The position numbers and the translations under genes are program-made. Positions 8,013 through 15,325 of a stretch of 38,320 nt of DNA are shown piece by piece; position 1 is the stretch's first letter, and the number at the start of each line of letters is the position of its first letter. Location of the stretch: NCBI GenBank assembly GCA_903831155.1, contig CAIKWU010000020.1, forward strand, positions 1-38,320, read 5' to 3'. Below the pieces are notes generated by a model, which was given only the letters and a program-made list of their open reading frames with translations, had not been told where the DNA came from and searched no databases. Origin of the DNA: an uncultured Planctomycetaceae bacterium (GTDB lineage Bacteria > Planctomycetota > Planctomycetia > Pirellulales > UBA1268).

Positions 8013-9231
8013 ACGGCTCCCGAACGGGCTCGACGTGATCGCCGAGGTCGGCGATGCGGCGGTCTCGACGAGCGTCGGGTTCTTCGTGGCCACCGGCTCG
8101 CGGGACGAGTCGGATGCCGTCTGGGGCGTGAGCCACTTCCTCGAGCACATGGTGTTCAAGGGCACGCCCGAGATCCCGGGCGACGAGATCAACCGCCGCT
8201 TCGACGCGATGGGGGCCGGCGTCAACGCGTTCACGAGCGAGGAGGACACCGTCTACTACGCCTCGGTGCTCCCCGAGCGGCAGGGCGAGGCGGTCGACCT
8301 GCTCGCCAGGATGATGCGTCCGGCACTCCGCACGGAGGACTTCGACACCGAGAAGCTCGTCATCCTGGAGGAGATCCGGATGTACGACGACCAGCCGCCG
8401 TTCGGCGCCGACGACCGCTGCAGGGCGGCGTTTTTCGGCGGCCATCCGCTGGCGCGGAACGTGCTCGGCACGATCGAGTCGATCACGGCGCTCGGCGCCG
8501 ACGCGATGCGCGACTACCACCGCCACCGCTACGCGCCGGGCACGGTGGTGCTGGCCGCCAGCGGCGCAGTCGACTTCCCCGCGCTCGTCGAGTCGGCACG
8601 AAGGTTGTGCGGTGACTGGCAGCCCGTGGCCGGGCCGGCGCGGCTGGGCTCTCCCCCGCCGCGGGCCGCAGACCGTCAGGCAGTCGAGCGGATCATCCGT
8701 CCGGCCGCCACGCTCGATTACGCGGTCCGCATGGTGGCCGGACCGGGTGAGAACCACGACGACCGCTACGCCGCCCGGCTCCTCGGCATGCTGCTCGGCG
8801 ACGCCTCGGGGAGCCGTCTCTACTGGAGCCTCGTCGACACCGGCGAGGCCGAGCATGCCTCCTGCCAGCACCACGACTTCCTCGACGCCGGGCTGTTCGT
8901 CACGCAACTCTCCTGCGACACCGCCGACGTCGACCGGCTGCTCGGCCGGATCGAGGAGGTGTACGGGGAGACGATGGCCGGTGGCATCGCGACCGCGGAG
9001 TTCGAGCGGGCCCGCAACAAGCTGGCGAGCCGCGTCGTCCTCGGGGGCGAGAAGCCGCTCCGCCGCCTCTTCGAGGTCGGCCTGGAATGGTCCCATGCCC
9101 GGGCCTACCGGTCGGTCGCCGACTCCCTCCGGATCGTGGAGTCGCTCTCCCCCACCGACCTCGACCGCGTGCTGCGGGAGTGGCCGCTCGACGGTCCGGC
9201 GGCCACGGTGATCGCGGGCACGGGCGGCTGA
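7996..9231 (+). CDS. M16 family zinc metallopeptidase (active-type subunit)
   Basis: GTG start 7996 (MRFLHERLPNGLDVIAEVGDAAVSTSVGFFVATGSRDE); HFLEHMVFKGT (HxxEH), downstream EKLVILEEIRM. Overlaps the previous gene by 17 nt. Confidence 0.92.
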   Translation: MRFLHERLPNGLDVIAEVGDAAVSTSVGFFVATGSRDESDAVWGVSHFLEHMVFKGTPEIPGDEINRRFDAMGAGVNAFTSEEDTVYYASVLPERQGEAVDLLARMMRPALRTEDFDTEKLVILEEIRMYDDQPPFGADDRCRAAFFGGHPLARNVLGTIESITALGADAMRDYHRHRYAPGTVVLAASGAVDFPALVESARRLCGDWQPVAGPARLGSPPPRAADRQAVERIIRPAATLDYAVRMVAGPGENHDDRYAARLLGMLLGDASGSRLYWSLVDTGEAEHASCQHHDFLDAGLFVTQLSCDTADVDRLLGRIEEVYGETMAGGIATAEFERARNKLASRVVLGGEKPLRRLFEVGLEWSHARAYRSVADSLRIVESLSPTDLDRVLREWPLDGPAATVIAGTGG

Positions 9232-9297
9232 AACCGCCGCGCTTCCGTGCCTTCGCCGCGCACGGCATAATCGCGGGACGAAACCCGAGGATCGAGC

Positions 9298-10794
9298 ATG
9301 GTTCCCCTCGTCGCCAACGCGAATCGCTGGATGATCGCGCTTCCGCCGATCTGGCTCGTCGGAGCCGGCGCCGCCGCGGCCCTGCTGGCGACACTGCTGG
9401 CCTATGGCATCCTTCGCCTCGTCGCGCCCCGCCTCGCGGCCGAGGCCCGCGTCAGCCTCGGTGACGGCTTCCTCGGGCCGCTCGCCTGGCTGCTCGTGGT
9501 GGCGTCGGCCCTCGCGGTCGCCATCACGCCGCTGGTGCCGATCGACCAGATCGTCCGGTCGCTCGCCCGCATGACGTCGGCCGACGACTTCCGGACCTCC
9601 GTCGCGGTGCCGGTGGGAGCCGACCTGCAGGAGGTCGTGCTCGGCTTCCGCCCGCAGGAACTCTCCACCATGTGGATGGAGAGCGATGCGCCGCTGATGG
9701 TCCGCACGCAGCAGGCGGTCGAGGGATTCGCCCTCGCCAAGGATGCCGACGTGCCGCTCGAGGCGGACCGCCGCTGGGCGTGGACGAGGACCGAGGGTGC
9801 CACGAACCCCTTCCTCGGGCAGCGGGCGAAGCTCGAGGCGAGCAACGACGGATCCGCCGCGGCCACGCTTTCCGTGGGCTGGAGGCTCGTGCCCGAGAAT
9901 CCCCAGGCAGCCGTGCTGCCGTGGTCCTTCGTGGTCCTCGCCTCGGTCGTCGCGGCCTACTCCCTGTTCAGGCTCGGGGCGCCGCGGGTGGCGGCGATCG
10001 CCTCCGCGACCACGAAGGAGGCGATCGGCCAGCCGGTCTTCACGGTGGCGATCGTGGCGGGCATCGCCCTGCTGCTGGCCTTCATCGTGATTCCCTACAA
10101 CACGTTCGGCGAAGACGTGAAGATGCTCAAGGACAGCGGCCTCACCCTGATCAAGGTGCTGGCGCTGCTGGTGGTGGTGTGGACTGCGAGCGTGGCGGTG
10201 GCCGAGGAGATCGAGGGCCGCACGGCCCTCACGGTGCTCTCCAAGCCGCTGTCCCGCTGGCAGTTCGTGCTCGGCAAGTTCGCCGGGCTCGTGCTGGTGG
10301 CAACGCTCGTATTCCTGATCCTCGGCGGCGTGCTCTTGGCAACGACGAGCCTCAAGGTGGTCTACGACGCCCGGGAATCCTCCAAGACCGATCCGCTGTG
10401 GCGGGAGTGTGCCGACGAGATGATCACCGTGGTGCCGGGGCTGGTCCTGTCGCTGCTGGAGACGATCCTCATGGCGGCCGTGAGCCTCGCCGTCTCGACG
10501 CGGCTGGGGATGGTGCCCAACCTGATCGTCTGTTTCTCCGTCTACGCCCTCGGCCACCTCGTGCCGCTGATCGTGCAGTCGAGCGTGGGCAAGTTCGCGA
10601 TCGTGCGGTTCTTCGGAAAACTGATCGCGACACTGCTTCCCGTGCTCGACCATTTCACGATCGAGGCGGCGGTGATCGGCGGCGCCCCCGTGCCCTGGAT
10701 CTACCTCGGCTGGGCCGCCCTCTACGCCGCGCTCTACTCGACGCTGGCGATCCTCGTCGCGCTCATCCTCTTCCAGGACCGCGACCTGGCCTGA
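9298..10794 (+). CDS. ABC-2-type transporter permease-like membrane protein
   Basis: 498 aa; KEAIGQPVFTVAIVAGIALLLAFIVIPYNTFGED...EEIEGRTALTVLSKPLSRWQFVLGKFAGL, typical of ABC-2 permeases; multiple TM segments. Confidence 0.85.
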   Translation: MVPLVANANRWMIALPPIWLVGAGAAAALLATLLAYGILRLVAPRLAAEARVSLGDGFLGPLAWLLVVASALAVAITPLVPIDQIVRSLARMTSADDFRTSVAVPVGADLQEVVLGFRPQELSTMWMESDAPLMVRTQQAVEGFALAKDADVPLEADRRWAWTRTEGATNPFLGQRAKLEASNDGSAAATLSVGWRLVPENPQAAVLPWSFVVLASVVAAYSLFRLGAPRVAAIASATTKEAIGQPVFTVAIVAGIALLLAFIVIPYNTFGEDVKMLKDSGLTLIKVLALLVVVWTASVAVAEEIEGRTALTVLSKPLSRWQFVLGKFAGLVLVATLVFLILGGVLLATTSLKVVYDARESSKTDPLWRECADEMITVVPGLVLSLLETILMAAVSLAVSTRLGMVPNLIVCFSVYALGHLVPLIVQSSVGKFAIVRFFGKLIATLLPVLDHFTIEAAVIGGAPVPWIYLGWAALYAALYSTLAILVALILFQDRDLA

Positions 10795-10815
10795 CCTGCC
10801 CAGGTCGTGCATCGC

Positions 10816-10844
10816 GTCCGGCGACGGGGCATGGGCAGCCCCGA
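10816..10844. repeat. Dispersed copy related to the 40-bp repeat
   Basis: gtccggcgacggggcatgggcagccccga versus tandem unit gtccggcgatggggcatgggtaatcccga, in the 56-bp gap between convergent genes. Confidence 0.8.
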
Positions 10845-10850
10845 AGCATG

Positions 10851-11468
10851 TCACCTCGTCAGGCCGGTGCGGGCCGCCACCCCCACCATCGACGCCCCGT
10901 CGGTCGCGGTGCCGGGCATCGACCACCAGCCGGTCTCGGCCGACCGCATCGCCTGGGCCTCCGCCTTGCCGTCGATGAACACCGTGACGCCCTTCCCGAG
11001 CCGCCGCTCGACCCGCGGGCCCAGTTCGACGCCCACGAGGCCCCACTCGGCGTTGTTGCCCACGATGGTGCGGAGTTCCAGCGACTCCCGGCCGTCGCCG
11101 CGATCGTTCGACACCCCGACCCGGCCCGTCCAGCGTGCCGGCCCCTCCTCCACCACCTGCGAGTCGGCGAGCAGCCCCGCCGAGACGTCGAACCGGTCGA
11201 TCCGGCTGCGGAGTTCGGCCGTGAGCGGCACAGGCGGCGCGTCGCGACCGGAGGGTCCCTGCATCACCACGGCCACCTCGGGCATGCTTCGCAGACGCTC
11301 GCGTTCCGTCGCTGCCGAGATCCGCTGGAGTTCCGCCGCGATCGATCCCGACCCCTGGAAGTCGTCGAGCCCGAGGCCGTCGAACACGACCGGCGGCGCG
11401 GCGCCACACCACGCCGCGACAGCGGCGAACACGACGGCGACGAGGGACGTGACGATGCGGCGGGGCAT
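10851..11468 (-). CDS. Hypothetical secreted protein
   Basis: ATG 11468: MPRRIVTSLVAVVFAAVAAWCGAAPPVVFDGLGLDDFQGSGS... signal peptide; no family recognised. ORF extends to 11528. Confidence 0.7.
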   Translation of the reverse strand: MPRRIVTSLVAVVFAAVAAWCGAAPPVVFDGLGLDDFQGSGSIAAELQRISAATERERLRSMPEVAVVMQGPSGRDAPPVPLTAELRSRIDRFDVSAGLLADSQVVEEGPARWTGRVGVSNDRGDGRESLELRTIVGNNAEWGLVGVELGPRVERRLGKGVTVFIDGKAEAQAMRSAETGWWSMPGTATDGASMVGVAARTGLTR

Positions 11469-11589
11469 ACGGGATCCAGCAGCGGCGGTGCCACCCTCGG
11501 GCACATCCGCATCCTTCGGTATCGGCAAGGCGCGCCCGCCCGTGAAGCGTTGACCGTGCCGGTCGTGCCGACCGGCGCGGATCGACCGG

Positions 11590-12654
11590 TCAGCCGGCCT
11601 TGCGGTGCTGGACCGTCGGGGTCGGGGCGGCGGAAGTGGCTGATCCGCCGCGACCGAACCGCGTGCACTCCAGGGCGTCGAGCACGCGGGCGGCGATCTC
11701 CACGGCCGCGGCGCCGGCCGCGGCGGTGACGAGCGGTGCCCGGCGCTCGCGGATGGCGGCGAGGAAGTCGTCGTGCTCGCAGGCGATGGCGTTGGCGTCG
11801 GCGACGGTGACCGTCTCGAGCGGCAGGATGTCGGTGAAGAACCGATCCTTCATGGCCCCGCGGTCGCCCGGTGGAACGGCCGCCGCCGAGAACGAACCCG
11901 ACCGCACGCCGGCGGAGGCCGACACCGTCTCGACCGTCTTCGCCGTGAGGTCGCAGTGCACGAGCGCCGCGTCGGACCAGATCGACACGGTCCGCCGGGC
12001 CGCGGGGCTGATCCGCGACGCCGTCAGGTCGGCCACGAGGCCCGACGAGAAGACCAGCCGCGCCCGCGCGGCATCCTCGAATCCTCCAGTGGCCGCGATG
12101 CCCCTGGCCTCGACCCGCTCGAGCCGCCCGGGATCGAGCGAGAGCACGAGATCGATGTCGTGGATCATGAGGTCGTGGACCACGCCCACGTCGAGCGACC
12201 GAAACGTGAACGGGGCGGTACGGACCGCCTCCACGACCGTGGCATCGGCCACGCGTGCGGCGGCCGCCTGCCAGGCGGGATTGAACCGCTCGACATGACC
12301 GACGGCGACCGTGCGGCCGTGCCGCCGGCCGGCGATCACGATCGCGCGGGCGTCCTCGACGCCGGCTGCGATCGGCTTCTCGACGAGCAGGTCGATGCCA
12401 GCCTCCAGCAGCGGCAGGGAAACCCCCGTGTGCAGGCCGGTCGGCGCCGCCACGACGGCGGCATCGACGATCCCGACGAGGTCGCGGGGCTCCGCGACGG
12501 CACGGCAGCCGTGGGCCGTCGCCACGCGGTCGCGGGACTCGGCCAGCGGATCGACCACCGCCACGAGCTCCGCGTCGGGCCGCATGGCCAGCAGCCTGGC
12601 ATGAATCGCCCCGAGATGACCGCAGCCGACGACCGCCATTCGCATCCGCTTCAT
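11590..12654 (-). CDS. Gfo/Idh/MocA family oxidoreductase (GnnA-like candidate)
   Basis: MKRMRMAVVGCGHLGAIHARLLAMRPDAELVAVVDP, EKPIA, GHVERFNPAW, DVGVVHDLMIHDIDLVLSL. ATG overlaps the lpxA stop by 4 nt. Confidence 0.92.
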   Translation of the reverse strand: MKRMRMAVVGCGHLGAIHARLLAMRPDAELVAVVDPLAESRDRVATAHGCRAVAEPRDLVGIVDAAVVAAPTGLHTGVSLPLLEAGIDLLVEKPIAAGVEDARAIVIAGRRHGRTVAVGHVERFNPAWQAAAARVADATVVEAVRTAPFTFRSLDVGVVHDLMIHDIDLVLSLDPGRLERVEARGIAATGGFEDAARARLVFSSGLVADLTASRISPAARRTVSIWSDAALVHCDLTAKTVETVSASAGVRSGSFSAAAVPPGDRGAMKDRFFTDILPLETVTVADANAIACEHDDFLAAIRERRAPLVTAAAGAAAVEIAARVLDALECTRFGRGGSATSAAPTPTVQHRKAG

Positions 12655-13514
12655 GCCGCCTTCCTCCGTTCGCGGGCACGGCCATGCCGCCCCTGCTGCT
12701 GATGTTCCAGAAACTCGAGCAGTTCCTCGACCTGTGGCACGAGCATCGCCTGGGTCCGCAGGATTTCGCGGGCCGGCTCCACGCCGACCTTCGCGCGGTA
12801 GAGAAGCCGGTAGGCCTCCGAGACGGCCTCGATGGCGGCCTGGGAGAATCCGCTCCGCCGCAGGGCGACCACGTTGATGCACCGCGGCCGTGCGGGAGAG
12901 CCCTCGCAGAGCATGAACGGCGGCACGTCGTGGAGCACGCGGGACAGGCCCGCCACGAACGCCCAGCCCCCGATCGTGGCCCAGTGGTGCACCGCCACCA
13001 TGCCCGAGAGCGAGGCCCGGGAGTGCACCCTGACGTGGCCGCCGAGCAGGGTGCCGTTGGCGATGATCACGTGGTCGCCGATCCGGCAGTCGTGGGCCAC
13101 GTGGCAGGCGGCCATCAGGAAATTGTGGCTGCCGACCGAGGTGACCCCGTCCTCCTTCTCGCTGGCACGATTGATCGTCACGCCCTCGCGGATCAGGTTG
13201 TCGTCGCCGATCTCGACCCGCGTGTCGGTGCCCCGGTAGCTGACATCCTGCGGCTCGCCGCCGATCACGCAGTTGGGGAGAATCCGGTTCCGCTCGCCGA
13301 TCGACACGCTGCCCGAGATGGTGACGTGATTGGCGAGCACCGTGCCGCGGCCGATCACCGCGCCCGCCGAGACGACGCAGTACGGCCCGACCCGCACGTC
13401 GTCGGCGATCCGGGCGCCCTCCTCGACCACCGCCGTGGCGTGAATCTCCGGCGGCCGGCCCACGGAGGCCACCACCGGCAGCAGCTCGTTGTCAAGGGGT
13501 TCGCGGGCGTCCAT
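12651..13514 (-). CDS. lpxA: Acyl-ACP--UDP-N-acetylglucosamine O-acyltransferase
   Basis: Left-handed beta-helix hexapeptides; IHATAVVEEGARIADDVRVGPYCVV, NFLMAACHVAHDCRIGDHVIIANG, DVPPFMLCEGSPARPRCINVVALRRSGFS. Confidence 0.95.
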   Translation of the reverse strand: MDAREPLDNELLPVVASVGRPPEIHATAVVEEGARIADDVRVGPYCVVSAGAVIGRGTVLANHVTISGSVSIGERNRILPNCVIGGEPQDVSYRGTDTRVEIGDDNLIREGVTINRASEKEDGVTSVGSHNFLMAACHVAHDCRIGDHVIIANGTLLGGHVRVHSRASLSGMVAVHHWATIGGWAFVAGLSRVLHDVPPFMLCEGSPARPRCINVVALRRSGFSQAAIEAVSEAYRLLYRAKVGVEPAREILRTQAMLVPQVEELLEFLEHQQQGRHGRARERRKAA

Positions 13515-13519
13515 GCGGG

Positions 13520-14371
13520 TCAGGCCGAGGCCCGCCTCCCGAACGACGACGCCAGCACCGAGGCCATGGCGCCGTTGAGCCGGTGGCCGCTGCGGCACGC
13601 CCGCACGTGGGCGTGGATCGGCCTGCCGACGAGCGCGAGGTCGCCCACCAGGTCGAGCACCTTGTGCCGCACGCACTCGTCGGGCCAGCGAAGCGAGTTG
13701 CCCACCGGGCCGTCCGGTCCGAACACGACGAGGTCGCCGTAGCCGACGCCGACCGCGACGCCGGACGACTGCAGCCGCGCCGCTTCGTCGGTGGAGATGA
13801 AGGTGCGGGCCGACGCGAGTTCGGAACGATAGGATTCGGGCGTCACCCGCAGGGCGAGCGTCTGGCGGCCGATCGGCCCCGGGCCGTAGTCGAGCTCATA
13901 CTCCACGGAGAGCCCCGCGAACCGCGGCGGCAAGACCTCGACCCACGACGCATCGTCGCCGACCCGGCGCGGCTCCCGGACGACGAGCGGCTCGACCGGG
14001 GCCCCGAGCGGTTCGATGCCCGCCGCGTCGATCGCCTCGACGAACGCCCGCGACGACCCATCGAGGCCCGGCATCTCCTCCGCGTCGACACGGACGAGGC
14101 AGCAGTCGACGCCGGTCGCGGCCAGGGCGCTGAGCACGTGCTCGACCATCTGCACCCGCACGCCCGCCGACGCCAGATTCGTCCGTGCGGTCGCCTCCTC
14201 GCGGTGGTCGACGCTCGCCGGAATCCGCACGGGCACCGCCACGTCGGTCCTCAGAAAGACGACACCCGCCCCCGCCGGCGCCGGCACGAACTCGACCGTC
14301 ACGGGCCGGCCCGTCCAGTATCCGGTTCCGGCGACCGACACGGCTCGGCGGATGGTCTGCTGCGTGCGCAT
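13520..14371 (-). CDS. lpxC: UDP-3-O-acyl-N-acetylglucosamine deacetylase
   Basis: MRTQQTIRRAVSVAGTGYWTGRPVTVEFVPAP; MVEHVLSALAATGVD, GLDGSSRAFVEAI, CVRHKVLDLVGDLAL, RSGHRLNGAM (zinc and catalytic motifs). Confidence 0.96.
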   Translation of the reverse strand: MRTQQTIRRAVSVAGTGYWTGRPVTVEFVPAPAGAGVVFLRTDVAVPVRIPASVDHREEATARTNLASAGVRVQMVEHVLSALAATGVDCCLVRVDAEEMPGLDGSSRAFVEAIDAAGIEPLGAPVEPLVVREPRRVGDDASWVEVLPPRFAGLSVEYELDYGPGPIGRQTLALRVTPESYRSELASARTFISTDEAARLQSSGVAVGVGYGDLVVFGPDGPVGNSLRWPDECVRHKVLDLVGDLALVGRPIHAHVRACRSGHRLNGAMASVLASSFGRRASA

Positions 14372-14450
14372 GGAACCTGCGAGTGGGGAACGGGCCCGGA
14401 GGGGCGAACGACACCCTCCGGGCCCGGACGTCGATGGCGGCCCGACTCGA

Positions 14451-15098
14451 TCAGCGGAGCGGCTTGGGCTGGGACGGCGTGGCCCCCGCGACGGCGGCGC
14501 CGTTGAGCATCCGCGCGATGTCCGGGGTGATGTCGACCTGCGGATCGTAGTAGACGATCGGCTTGGTGATGCTGCCGAGGATCCGGTTGCGATCGGCGGC
14601 GTCGACCGGGTCGCCATCGAACCGGTGCACCACCGCGATCCCGTTGTCGCGGGCGAACTGGCTCACGGCCCGCTCGATCTCGGTGTAGACCTGCAGGTAG
14701 ACCTTGGCCTCGCGATCCATGAAGTCCTTCTTCTGGAGCTGGGCAGTCACGCTGAAATCGCCCTGCGCCATGGCCACCTCGGCCTCGAGCTTCTTGTATT
14801 CCGGCGTGCCGACGTTGAAGCCCTTGAGCTGCTCCATCAGGCCGTTGATGCGGTCCCGCTCGGCCTTGAGGGCGTTCTCGGCCTGCATCACCTCGTCCTT
14901 CATCTTGTCCATCGCCTGCTTGAAGCGCGTGTGATTCTTGAAGATGTAGCCCACGTCGATCACGGCGACGTGGGTGGCCGGCGAGGCGGCCCGGGCTGCG
15001 GGCGCGGCGGCCGGAGCCGGAGCGGGAACCTGGGCGTGGGCGGCCTGCCCGAATGCCGCGGCCACCGCGAGTGCGAAGACTGCCAGATGCCTGTTCAC
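14451..15098 (-). CDS. OmpH/Skp family periplasmic chaperone
   Basis: GTG start 15098 preceded by AAGGAGAG; MNRHLAVFALAVAAAFGQAAHA signal peptide; THVAVIDVGYIFKNHTRFKQAMDKMKDEV coiled-coil, IAVVHRFDG...NRILGSITKPIVYYDPQVDITPDI. Next to lpxC/lpxA. Confidence 0.88.
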   Translation of the reverse strand: MNRHLAVFALAVAAAFGQAAHAQVPAPAPAAAPAARAASPATHVAVIDVGYIFKNHTRFKQAMDKMKDEVMQAENALKAERDRINGLMEQLKGFNVGTPEYKKLEAEVAMAQGDFSVTAQLQKKDFMDREAKVYLQVYTEIERAVSQFARDNGIAVVHRFDGDPVDAADRNRILGSITKPIVYYDPQVDITPDIARMLNGAAVAGATPSQPKPLR

Positions 15099-15240
15099 GA
15101 ATGCTCTCCTTGCTTGCGGAACGTGGGCCGGACCTGTGGTGGCCGGCCCGCCGAGGCGGCCATCCGTGGCCGCCGGGAATGCCGACGCGGGCGGGATGAT
15201 GGCGACACACCCCCGCCAACTCAAGGGCAACTTCGCCGCG

Positions 15241-15285
15241 GAAAAAAAGCCGTTCTTGCGACGACGGCCGTGGCGTGACGCCACG
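15241..15285 (-). terminator. Candidate intrinsic terminator downstream of the M28 peptidase
   Basis: Reverse strand: perfect 7-bp stem CGTGGCG-TCA-CGCCACG (15269-15285), then GCCGT...ACGGC immediately followed by TTTTTTT (15242-15268). Confidence 0.6.
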
Positions 15286-15296
15286 AGGGCCCGAAC

Positions 15297-15324
15297 TCAG
15301 CGAGGGGCTGCCAGACGGGGCAGC
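15297..15324. repeat. Dispersed repeat relative (TCAGCGAGGGGCTGCC)
   Basis: tcagcgaggggctgccagacggggcagc; shares TCAGCGAGGG-YTGCC with the copy at 1525-1541 and the copy at 23931. Internal GCTGCC/GGCAGC hairpin. Confidence 0.6.
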
Positions 15325-15325
15325 G

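Noticed and set aside
7768-11412. 1214-aa ORF on the minus strand
   Set aside because: Antisense to two M16 genes and an ABC-2 permease with clear motifs; Arg/Gly/His-rich translation typical of the antisense frame of GC-rich genes.
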